Assembly: GCA_031267375.1 (NCBI GenBank)
Contig: JAIRZE010000035.1
Coordinates: 1 to 5,712, forward strand
DNA: 5,712 bases
Source of the DNA: Rickettsiales bacterium
GTDB taxonomy: Bacteria; Pseudomonadota; Alphaproteobacteria; Rs-D84
Reading direction: 5' to 3'
The notes under the pieces are model-generated. The model was given only the letters and a program-made list of their open reading frames with translations. It was not told the DNA's origin and did no database searches. A program made the translations under genes and the position numbers. Positions 1 through 4,520 of the stretch are shown here, in pieces (position 1 is the first letter of the stretch; each line of letters opens with the position of its first letter).

Positions 1-48
1 AAGTCCATTTTTAACAAAGTTTTTACACCCACAGTGAACACATTGCAT
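1..48 (-). CDS. Partial transposase N-terminus, IS1/InsA-like zinc ribbon
   Basis: The minus strand reads ATG at 48-46 and stays open to the window edge, giving 16 residues, MQCVHCGCKNFVKNGL. A Cys-x2-Cys pair (C3, C6) followed by a polar stretch and VKNG is the start of the zinc ribbon at the N-terminus of IS1-family InsA proteins and related transposases, which bind the element ends. The start is well supported: AGGAG lies at 55-59 with a 6-nt spacer, and a complete promoter is further upstream. The gene points out of the window, so the catalytic part and the other end of the element cannot be seen. IS1595-type or other zinc-ribbon transposases are alternatives. The short reading frame is missing from simple ORF lists because it is cut by the edge. 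Confidence 0.6.
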   Translation of the reverse strand, partial: MQCVHCGCKNFVKNGL

Positions 49-72
49 AATTTACTCCTTTTGGTCAGAAGA

Positions 73-101
73 ATTATAACACATTTATTTGTACACATCA
101 A
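73..101 (-). promoter_or_regulatory. Promoter of the partial transposase gene
   Basis: Read on the minus strand, TTGATG (96-101) and a perfect TATAAT (73-78) are separated by 17 bp. They lie just upstream of the AGGAG and ATG of the transposase. This is the expected layout for a sigma-70 promoter inside the end of an insertion sequence. Confidence 0.6.
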
Positions 102-124
102 GATAAAGTGAACAATCTGCTCCT
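102..124. mobile_element. Probable outer end of the insertion sequence
   Basis: The AT-rich sequence between the transposase promoter and the GC-rich repeat is the likely terminal part of the insertion sequence. The sharp change in composition at about 119-121, inside what should be a symmetrical hairpin of the neighbouring repeat, marks the likely border. The terminal inverted repeat cannot be confirmed because the other end is outside the window. Confidence 0.35.
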
Positions 125-235
125 TGGAGGGGGGGGGGGCGGCGAAGCCGCCGGGGTGGGTTTTATTATTAGAGAACCCTCCCCGCCGGCTTCGCCGGCA
201 CCCCTCCACAGGAGGGGAATTTACTCCGAGTTTTA
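120..235. repeat. GC-rich palindromic repeat, copy A (left end missing)
   Basis: The block contains two hairpin-rich arms facing each other. The left arm has GGCGGC-GAA-GCCGCC followed by GGGGTGGG. The right arm has ACCCTCCCC, a GCCGGC-TTC-GCCGGC hairpin, and CCCCTCC-ACA-GGAGGGG, ending in GAATTTACTCCGAGTTTTA. The right arm matches the end of copy B (2884-3090) in order and spacing: ACCCC, hairpin, GCCACCCC, hairpin, GGGGAATT, CCGAGTTT. The left arm lacks the AATTCCCC terminus that copy B has. A run of 11 G occurs at 129-139. It is non-coding and lies between the transposase fragment and the cvpA terminator. Confidence 0.7.
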
Positions 236-244
236 TTTCTCATT

Positions 245-264
245 AAAAAATGCCCCATTGGGGC
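245..264 (-). terminator. Rho-independent terminator of cvpA
   Basis: The stem GCCCC (252-256) / GGGGC (260-264) with a 3-nt loop is followed on the minus strand by ATTTTTT (complement of 245-251). It lies 24 bp beyond the cvpA stop. On the plus strand the hairpin is followed by GGTTTTATTT, so it may also act in that direction. Confidence 0.75.
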
Positions 265-287
265 GGTTTTATTTCGGCAAATTTGCT

Positions 288-1166
288 TTATTTCGGCAAG
301 TCCGCAGAGTTCTCTATTTGCAACAACTGATTTTCCAGCGCCGTTCTTTCAGAACTTTTATACCCCGTTTCCGGTGCATTTTCCGTCGCCTTTGATGTAT
401 CACCTATCTTTTGCGTGTCCGCTTTTGCCGTTGCCGAATCAGCCGGTTTATTTTTCGCAGTTTCTTTTACCGGTTCTTTTTTATCAGCCGTCGCTGCGGC
501 CGCGGGTGAAACTGGTTTCTGAGGCTCTGGTTTTACTGATTCCGTTTCCGTTTTATTTTCCGCCGTCGCTGCCGCATTTTGCCCCGCTGGCACGACTTTC
601 GGATTTATCAGATTATTATAAATTTCTTCTGCCGCAGCCGCGCTGGTCATATCTTTTTCCAGCAATTTATTTTCGCCCGGAATAAACCACTGATGCAACT
701 TTACCGCCGTCAGCTGCATAACAGGTCGCGTCCGCGCCGCCGTCACAAAATCCGGCAGAATATTCTTGTCCGAATAGTACCAAAGCGCGCCCCAATAAAC
801 CACGCCCATCAGCACAATTCCGCGGACTATGCCGAAAATAACCCCCAGCGTATGATCGGTTACCTTCATCATACTTTCCTGGACCCGGTCGCGTAATTTC
901 TGATTAAAGAATCCGAATCCGACCAGAATCACAAAAAATACTATGAAATAAGCCGCGACCAAAGTTCCAATCGTGGATTCTGATAACTTGAACCAGCTTT
1001 GAAACAGTCCGTCCAGCATTGGCGATACAAATCGCGCCACGACGGCTGCGATGACCCAGGACAATGTCGCCACGGTTTCATAAACGCCGCCGCGTATAGT
1101 CGCCCAGATCGTGCTGGCCAGCACGATTCCTATGTAAATATAATCAAGAACGGTTAAGTCAAACAT
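288..1166 (-). CDS. cvpA: CvpA family inner-membrane protein
   Basis: This 292-residue protein has the CvpA (colicin V production) domain in its first ~170 residues. The opening MFDLTVLDYIYIGIVLAS and the RGGVYE loop after helix 1 are typical. Four hydrophobic segments lie near residues 8-24, 29-48, 64-87 and 105-130. Residues ~172-270 form an Ala/Lys/Pro/Thr/Glu-rich, probably disordered tail. The C-terminal GYKSSERTALENQL resembles the conserved end of alphaproteobacterial CvpA. CvpA is linked to colicin V export and envelope stress tolerance in enterobacteria; its biochemical role is uncertain. The start fits the family, but no Shine-Dalgarno is seen because a repeat runs up to the ATG. 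It lies downstream of the thioredoxin-like gene on the same strand. The usual neighbours purF and radA are not present. It ends at a clear terminator. Confidence 0.85.
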   Translation of the reverse strand: MFDLTVLDYIYIGIVLASTIWATIRGGVYETVATLSWVIAAVVARFVSPMLDGLFQSWFKLSESTIGTLVAAYFIVFFVILVGFGFFNQKLRDRVQESMMKVTDHTLGVIFGIVRGIVLMGVVYWGALWYYSDKNILPDFVTAARTRPVMQLTAVKLHQWFIPGENKLLEKDMTSAAAAEEIYNNLINPKVVPAGQNAAATAENKTETESVKPEPQKPVSPAAAATADKKEPVKETAKNKPADSATAKADTQKIGDTSKATENAPETGYKSSERTALENQLLQIENSADLPK

Positions 1167-1282
1167 AGTGGTCAGGGGTTAGTGGTCAGGGGTTAGTGGT
1201 CAGTGGTCAGAGATCGGTTGTTAGTTGTCCAATATATTGGACAAGTATAATTCTGACCACTAACAACTGACCCCTGACCACT
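1167..1282. repeat. Tandem and inverted GTGGTCAGGGGTTA repeat region
   Basis: The left side carries two exact 14-bp copies of AGTGGTCAGGGGTT (1167-1180 and 1181-1194), then shorter AGTGGTCAG copies. The right side carries the reverse complement, including ACCCCTGACCACT (1270-1282), which matches 1181-1193. The centre is a perfect 20-bp palindrome, TTGTCCAATATATTGGACAA (1225-1244). The whole segment is an imperfect palindrome filling the gap between the thioredoxin-like gene and cvpA. It looks like a dispersed or slipped intergenic repeat and not a simple terminator, since no T-run follows the stem. Confidence 0.75.
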
Positions 1283-1288
1283 TATTCT

Positions 1289-1753
1289 TTATTTCTTCTT
1301 TTTCTTGCCCAGCAATACAAAGCCCAGGCCGGCGACCAATATAATCAGCAATCCATAGAAATAGATCGCTTTGCTGCCGCCGTCAGTTTTTTTTTCCGTC
1401 TGGACATCAGCGTTCGCAGGCGCGTCCGCAGTCGCCGCATCACGCAATTCCTGGTCCATAAAGTCCGCATAGCCCTGGAAGCACTTGCCCTTTATAACCA
1501 TAACCGGGACGCCGCCGTTGTCATAATTGCAAGTCTTTAACACCGCTTCAAACGCCGGGCGGTTTTTTTCCTGCATAACATCAATTTCTTCCACTGTAAT
1601 ATTCGGCAATTCCTTTACCAGCTTGCCATTGATAAATTCGCGCGCGTGGTGGCAATGCGGGCAGGTCGGCGAAAAATATACAGTAATATCAGCGGCATTC
1701 GCGGCGCCGACAAAGAGCAGAGAGCAGATAACGGATAGCAAAGTTTTCTTCAT
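1289..1753 (-). CDS. Membrane-anchored periplasmic thioredoxin/glutaredoxin-like protein
   Basis: The 154-residue product starts with a signal peptide (residues 1-20, KK then a hydrophobic core, ending ANA before ADITVYF). A short thioredoxin-fold domain follows with the redox motif CPHC at 31-34 directly after strand 1 (TVYFSPT). A cis-proline is at GVPVM (P83), and two further cysteines are C75 and C91. Residues ~102-127 are an Ala/Asp/Lys linker. Residues 129-148 form a C-terminal membrane helix followed by five lysines, so the domain probably faces the periplasm, anchored at its C-terminus. CPHC is shared with DsbA and some glutaredoxins, but the domain is far smaller than DsbA, so a thiol-disulfide role is inferred without a known substrate. 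AAGGA at 1761-1765 supports the start. cvpA follows on the same strand after 122 bp. Confidence 0.75.
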   Translation of the reverse strand: MKKTLLSVICSLLFVGAANAADITVYFSPTCPHCHHAREFINGKLVKELPNITVEEIDVMQEKNRPAFEAVLKTCNYDNGGVPVMVIKGKCFQGYADFMDQELRDAATADAPANADVQTEKKTDGGSKAIYFYGLLIILVAGLGFVLLGKKKKK

Positions 1754-1802
1754 TTTATATTCCTTTTGGGTTTTGTTTTGGATTTTTTCCTTTCCGAAAT
1801 AG

Positions 1803-1832
1803 ATTATAGAAAATCATTACGCAATGGCGCAA
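1803..1832 (-). promoter_or_regulatory. Promoter of the thioredoxin-like gene
   Basis: On the minus strand TTGCGC (1827-1832) and a perfect TATAAT (1803-1808) are 18 bp apart, about 50 bp before the ATG. It is divergent from the promoter at 1846-1873, with only 13 bp between the two -35 boxes. Confidence 0.5.
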
Positions 1833-1845
1833 GAAAAAAATTAAA

Positions 1846-1873
1846 TTGACAAACTTTTACTATAAATTATGAT
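1846..1873 (+). promoter_or_regulatory. Promoter of the pyruvyl transferase gene
   Basis: A consensus TTGACA (1846-1851) is followed after 16 bp by TATGAT (1868-1873). The -10 box overlaps the first in-frame ATG (1869), so transcription would begin near 1880. This argues for translation from the next ATG at 1905. Confidence 0.55.
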
Positions 1874-1904
1874 TGCTGGCGAACACCCGCAAGGTTTTGA
1901 AAAA

Positions 1905-2858
1905 ATGATTTCGGTATCCGCATCTATTCTTGTGTCTGCCCTGATTTTCCAGCATTGCGGAAGGAATCAATTGCGCGCGCTTAAAAAACTGGTATCCCGA
2001 AAAAGAATTCGGTCAACGGCTTTGCCTTATAAATTGTACTATTTCAACTATATCCCGAATTTCGGCGACGCTTTGAATCTGGACCTGATAGATTTTATGG
2101 GTCAGCGGTACGAGATTGGAAACGAAGAAACCGCAAACATTATCGGCGTGGGCAGCCTGTTGCAGCACTTTGTTTCAGACCAGCCGGTAGATATTAATCC
2201 GAAACTGGAAACTCTGCACATCTGTGGCAGCGGTTTTATTCAGGCCAGGACAGAGCCTGGCTATTTCGTCAGAAATGTGGAAGTTCACGCGCTGCGTGGG
2301 AAATTGTCGCTGGAAATCGCGGAAAATATACTGGGGCGTAAATTGCCGGGCGTTGCGCTGGGCGATCCGGGGCTTTTATTATCCAGAGTATTTCCCGCCG
2401 ATGACGCGCCGAAAAAATACGCGGTCGGGATTATTCTTCATTATGTTGATCGCGAGTCCCAGGCCTTTTGGAACATAAAATTCAAAAACCTGAATTTCAA
2501 AATCATAAACATATCCGTTCGCCCAAAGCAGGTGGCCAAAGAAATAAGCGAGTGCGAGTTTATATTGTCCAGCGCCTTGCACGGCTTGGTTGCGGCGGAC
2601 AGCTATGGCATACCGAACCGGTGGATTCGTTTAAGCGACGATATTGTCGGCGGGGATTTTAAGTTCAAAGACTATTATTCAGCGTTTGATATAGATACGG
2701 ATGATATAAAGCCCGTAGACTTGCGCAAATATGAAATCTTTGACGAAGATATAGATGTATTCAAGGCGGTGTATAAAAAGCGGACCAAGAAGATAGACGA
2801 GATCTGCAAGGCCTTGATAAAAACATTCCCGGTGTTTCCGGATACTTCTAAAAAGTAG
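1905..2858 (+). CDS. Polysaccharide pyruvyl transferase family protein
   Basis: The frame is open from an ATG at 1869, but that codon lies inside the predicted -10 box and has no ribosome binding site. ATG 1905 has AAGG ten bases upstream, giving 317 residues. The family pattern is clear (numbering from 1869): NFGDALN at 64-70, GVGSLL at 93-98, CGSGF at 119-123, ALRGKLS at 141-147, LGDPGLL at 164-170, and the late SSALHGLVAADSYGIP at 234-249. These are the hallmarks of the PssM/ExoV/CsaB-type fold, a GT-B-like transferase that puts ketal pyruvate from phosphoenolpyruvate on exported sugars. The acceptor is unknown, because no other surface polysaccharide gene is near. The residues just after M13 are moderately hydrophobic (VSASILVSALIF), possibly a membrane association segment. 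The gene stands alone with no classical terminator. Confidence 0.8.
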   Translation: MISVSASILVSALIFQHCGRNQLRALKKLVSRKRIRSTALPYKLYYFNYIPNFGDALNLDLIDFMGQRYEIGNEETANIIGVGSLLQHFVSDQPVDINPKLETLHICGSGFIQARTEPGYFVRNVEVHALRGKLSLEIAENILGRKLPGVALGDPGLLLSRVFPADDAPKKYAVGIILHYVDRESQAFWNIKFKNLNFKIINISVRPKQVAKEISECEFILSSALHGLVAADSYGIPNRWIRLSDDIVGGDFKFKDYYSAFDIDTDDIKPVDLRKYEIFDEDIDVFKAVYKKRTKKIDEICKALIKTFPVFPDTSKK

Positions 2859-2883
2859 GTATAGATAATTGGCAGCTTTTTTG

Positions 2884-3090
2884 TAAAGCTCGGTCTAAAT
2901 TCCCCTTCCCACGGGGAAGGACGGAGGCCGTCTGCCGGGTGGCCACGAAGTGGCCGGGGTAGGGCTCATTAACAGTAAAATCAATTATATAGTAGTACAT
3001 AGTATATACTACGGTATATTTTACCCATACCCCGTCGTGCTACGCACGCCACCCCTTTCCGGGGGAAAGGGGAATTACCACCGAGTTTAA
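2884..3090. repeat. GC-rich palindromic repeat, copy B (complete, MITE-like)
   Basis: Imperfect terminal inverted repeats of about 25 bp bound the element. The left end reads CTCGGTCTAAATTCCCCTT (2889-2907), and the right end, reverse complemented, reads CTCGGTGGTAATTCCCCTT (3085-3067). Each arm repeats the same order of parts: a CCCCTTCCC/GGGGAAGG-type hairpin, GGGTGGC, a variable hairpin (GGCCAC-GAA-GTGGCC on the left, CGTGC-TAC-GCACG on the right), and CGGGGTA. About 60 bp of AT-rich sequence separates the arms. There is no coding potential. The order and terminal sequence match copy A. The hairpins follow the pyruvyl transferase gene and could serve as its transcription end. Confidence 0.75.
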
Positions 3091-3092
3091 TG

Positions 3093-3126
3093 AAAAAACC
3101 ACCGATGGAGAGAGCCATAGGTGGTT
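3093..3126 (-). terminator. Rho-independent terminator of the small RNA
   Basis: The stem AACCACC (3097-3103) / GGTGGTT (3120-3126) extends through ATGG (3105-3108) / CCAT (3115-3118), with one internal mismatch and an AGAGAG loop (CTCTCT in the transcript). On the minus strand it ends GGTGGTTTTTTC, a stem directly followed by a T-run. It may also stop any transcript coming from the HAD gene. Confidence 0.7.
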
Positions 3127-3266
3127 GGAGGATAGAAACTATTCAGAAGTATAGTGCCGTTTATTCAATATATTCGCGGCCCTCCAACCGAACGATTGGA
3201 AGCATTTTACACCTGCGCAGGTGCTTCTGAACAGGGCTTCTATACCCTGGTGCCATTTTTGGCACG
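3093..3266 (-). ncRNA. Candidate structured small RNA of unknown family (about 174 nt)
   Basis: This is inferred from sequence alone. A promoter with a perfect TATAAT ends at 3273 and would start transcription near 3266. A terminator hairpin with six T ends the unit at 3093. Between them, in transcript order, several stems can form: GTGCCA-AAAA-TGGCAC at the very 5' end (3265-3250), CAGGG/CCCTG (3249-3232), GAAGCA/TGCTTC enclosing the 14-bp palindrome CACCTGCGCAGGTG (3223-3210), and CCAATC/GGTTGG (3199-3184). Two long-range pairings compete with these: GGTTGGAGG (3189-3181) with CCTCCAACC (3131-3123), and TTCAGAAG (3231-3224) with CTTCTGAA (3149-3142). No good reading frame is present. I see no landmarks of tmRNA, SRP RNA or RNase P RNA. 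The CCTCC and CTCTCTCC segments could pair with ribosome binding sites, as in some alphaproteobacterial sRNAs. Confidence 0.55.
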
Positions 3267-3272
3267 ATGCAT

Positions 3273-3300
3273 ATTATATACGAAAAATGAAAATAAGCAA
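3273..3300 (-). promoter_or_regulatory. Promoter of the small RNA
   Basis: On the minus strand TTGCTT (3295-3300) and TATAAT (3273-3278) have a 16-bp spacer. The promoter fits entirely in the 34 bp between the HAD stop codon and the first RNA hairpin. This suggests an independent transcription unit and not only an untranslated region. Confidence 0.55.
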
Positions 3301-3306
3301 TGAAAT

Positions 3307-3975
3307 TTAATGCGCGCGGTGCATATACCACTGTGCAAATTCATACGCTGATGGAAATGTTTTAAGATACTCAGGCGTTTGCCCGCCCAGTTCTTTTGAA
3401 ACTTTTTGCTCTATATTTTTTATTTTCTTTTTATTCGTCGTTATCAGGCAGCCGCAATCAAACCCAGCGTGCAATGCGCTGATTATATTTTCCGGCTGGT
3501 CATCAACGACTATCAGTTCTTGATTCGCGGCGGCATTGAATTTAAGGTATGAAAATATCGGGGCTTTCGGTTGGTCAATGTCGTTTATATGAAAATTCTC
3601 GCGCGGAATGCCAAAGCTGTTCAACCTTTTATACATCAGATCATAGTTTCCCATATTAGAGCATATATGAAGCGATGTATTCGGCGCCGTATTCAATTTT
3701 TGCAAAGCAATTTGCGCGTTGGGCAAGAAAGGTATTTTCAATGCGACTTTGCGAAGCAGGTCATTCATATATATTTTATTGTGTTGCCCGATTCCGTATA
3801 TTTTATAGAACATAAGATTGCCAATGGCAACGATTGGATCTGTGGCCATAGCTTCACCAAGTATATAAGAATTTGCACTTTCCAACAATACGCCATTGAT
3901 GTCCATAGCGATAATGGCCGGCAATGCTTCGTTGGTGTCGCGCGTCGCAAAATGATTTGTTTTTGACTTGTTCAT
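3307..3975 (-). CDS. HAD superfamily hydrolase (HAD-IA-like)
   Basis: The 222-residue protein carries the haloacid dehalogenase-type signatures in order: motif I MDINGVL with the nucleophile D25, motif II in LHICSN (S106), the motif III lysine in QPKAPIF (K137), and motif IV VVDDQPENI (D158, D159). A helical insertion of about 70 residues between motifs I and II fits a C1 cap of the HAD-IA type. The second motif I aspartate, the usual acid/base of phosphatases, is Asn (N27), so the reaction may differ from simple phosphoester hydrolysis or be slow. The substrate is unknown. There is no signal peptide, so it should be cytosolic. No Shine-Dalgarno precedes the ATG, and the promoter lies so close that the mRNA is nearly leaderless. 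It stands alone; a small RNA unit follows on the same strand. Confidence 0.75.
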   Translation of the reverse strand: MNKSKTNHFATRDTNEALPAIIAMDINGVLLESANSYILGEAMATDPIVAIGNLMFYKIYGIGQHNKIYMNDLLRKVALKIPFLPNAQIALQKLNTAPNTSLHICSNMGNYDLMYKRLNSFGIPRENFHINDIDQPKAPIFSYLKFNAAANQELIVVDDQPENIISALHAGFDCGCLITTNKKKIKNIEQKVSKELGGQTPEYLKTFPSAYEFAQWYMHRAH

Positions 3976-3984
3976 AGTTTAACA

Positions 3985-4012
3985 AATGTACAATAAATAT
4001 ATTATTTGTCAA
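3985..4012 (-). promoter_or_regulatory. Promoter of the HAD hydrolase gene
   Basis: On the minus strand a consensus TTGACA (4007-4012) is followed after 16 bp by TACATT (3985-3990, four of six matches). Transcription should start near 3978, about 3 nt before the ATG at 3975. Confidence 0.55.
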
Positions 4013-4026
4013 GTTATTTTAATTGT

Positions 4027-4070
4027 TTAATCTATTATCCTATTAGTATGCTAATAGGATAATAGGTTAA
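4027..4070. repeat. Long AT-rich inverted repeat between divergent promoters
   Basis: CTATTATCCTATTAG (4032-4046) is perfectly complementary to 4051-4065 across a 4-base centre. The pairing continues to TTAA/TTAA with one T:G mismatch, 20 bp per arm. Each arm itself repeats CTATTA. No T-run follows on either strand, so an operator or a cruciform is more likely than a terminator. It lies 15 bp upstream of the HAD -35 box. Confidence 0.7.
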
Positions 4071-4110
4071 GAGCGGTAAAAAAAATATGGTAATGGAATT
4101 GTTCGGCATT

Positions 4111-4130
4111 GGGCTTGATTGGGCTTGATT
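4111..4130 (+). repeat. Tandem duplication GGGCTTGATT x2
   Basis: Two exact adjacent 10-bp copies at 4111-4120 and 4121-4130. Each carries TTGATT, so the -35 region of the tRNA promoter is duplicated. The upstream copy is spaced properly from TATAAT at 4136. Confidence 0.7.
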
Positions 4131-4141
4131 TTTATTATAAT
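4114..4141 (+). promoter_or_regulatory. Promoter of the interrupted tRNA-Thr gene
   Basis: CTTGAT (4114-4119) and a perfect TATAAT (4136-4141) are 16 bp apart. The interrupted tRNA begins 21 bp downstream. This is probably the original host tRNA promoter. Confidence 0.55.
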
Positions 4142-4162
4142 CTATGATTATATTGCTTTCGC

Positions 4163-4202
4163 GCCGGTTTAGCTCAGCTGGTAGAGCATCTGATTTGTAA
4201 TC
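4163..4202 (+). pseudogene. 5' half of an interrupted tRNA-Thr gene
   Basis: The sequence reads as a normal tRNA from the acceptor strand GCCGGTT (4163-4169) through the D-arm (GCTC/GAGC) to the anticodon loop TTTGTAA (4194-4200, anticodon TGT). It then has only TC of the expected TCAGA strand before continuing with CCTTTTCG, which cannot pair. No variable loop, T-arm or 3' acceptor strand follows. It agrees with the intact downstream gene at 35 of 40 positions but has a different anticodon stem (TCTGA versus CCTCA). It cannot be completed by the 3' half of that gene. The break in the anticodon stem-loop is a common crossover site of tyrosine recombinases. Confidence 0.8.
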
Positions 4203-4378
4203 CCTTTTCGCAAATGACGATTTAGGAATACAAAACTCTACAAGCCGCTATGCGCTAAGGGTTTATGGTAAAATAACAAAAAACGAAAGGGAAAGTAAAT
4301 CTATTTGATTCTATACGATTATATGCTTAAATCTACATATAATCTACACGGGAATCTACATACGATAGTCTTTGTTTG
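4203..4378. other. Candidate phage attachment region with phased AATCTACA repeats
   Basis: This gap between the broken and the intact tRNA has no gene. It carries AATCTACA in direct orientation at 4330, 4341 and 4353, spaced 11 and 12 bp, about one helical turn. Related copies are ACTCTACA (4235), AATCTAT (4298) and ATTCTAT (4308). Direct repeats beside a tRNA crossover point are what arm-type binding sites of a tyrosine integrase look like. An inverted pair, CCCTTTTCG (4202-4210) and CGAAAGGG (4284-4291), is also present. A TATAAT at 4338-4343 within the repeats may start the downstream tRNA, though its -35 box is weak. No integrase gene is in the window. Confidence 0.4.
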
Positions 4379-4454
4379 GCCGGTTTAGCTCAGTTGGTAG
4401 AGCACCTCACTTGTAATGAGGGGGTCGTTGGTTCAAATCCGACAACCGGCACCA
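4379..4454 (+). tRNA. tRNA-Thr (anticodon UGU), intact with encoded CCA
   Basis: All arms pair: acceptor GCCGGTT/AACCGGC (4379-4385 with 4444-4450), D-stem GCTC/GAGC, anticodon stem CCTCA/TGAGG (4405-4409 with 4417-4421) around CTTGTAA, and T-stem GTTGG/CCGAC with one T:G pair. The anticodon TGT is at 4412-4414, reading ACA and, with wobble, other threonine codons. ACC plus A at 4451-4454 supplies discriminator A and CCA. A strong terminator follows at once. It probably replaces the broken copy at 4163-4202. Whether it belongs to the host or came with the element cannot be told from the window. Confidence 0.95.
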
Positions 4455-4461
4455 AGATTTG

Positions 4462-4486
4462 CCGCCCCGAAAGGGGCGGTTATTTC
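4462..4486 (+). terminator. Terminator of the tRNA-Thr gene
   Basis: A 7-bp stem CCGCCCC (4462-4468) / GGGGCGG (4473-4479) with a stable GAAA tetraloop is followed by TTATTTC. It lies 7 bp beyond the tRNA CCA. Confidence 0.8.
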
Positions 4487-4490
4487 TTCT

Positions 4491-4520
4491 GAAAAACCCA
4501 AAAATAGCAGTGGGTTTTTC
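4491..4520. terminator. Bidirectional terminator-like inverted repeat
   Basis: GAAAAACCCA (4491-4500) and TGGGTTTTTC (4511-4520) are a perfect 10-bp inverted repeat with a 10-nt loop. The A and T tracts inside the stem let it work on either strand. It lies between the tRNA and the phage genes that are read toward it. Confidence 0.6.

Noticed and set aside
129..139. Run of 11 G as a phase-variation tract
   Set aside because: It lies inside a non-coding palindromic repeat and not near the promoter or coding region of a supported gene, so no switch can be argued.
1225..1251. Plus-strand promoter TTGTCC-15-TATAAT inside the repeat
   Set aside because: The spacer is short, the -35 box is poor, and it would only read antisense into the thioredoxin-like gene.
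2874..2890. AGCTTT/AAAGCT hairpin as terminator of the pyruvyl transferase gene
   Set aside because: The stem is short and weak and is followed by CGGTC instead of a T-run.
1167..3090. A CRISPR array from the tandem and inverted repeats
   Set aside because: The repeats are adjacent or mirrored without regular unique spacers, and no cas gene is present.
3093..3266. 6S RNA, tmRNA or SRP RNA as identity of the small RNA
   Set aside because: The ends do not pair as in 6S RNA, there is no tag frame or tRNA-like domain, and the conserved SRP loop is absent.
4163..4454. A group I intron in the anticodon loop of one tRNA-Thr
   Set aside because: The downstream sequence starts again with a full acceptor strand, and TCTGA cannot pair with TGAGG, so the two parts do not splice into one tRNA.
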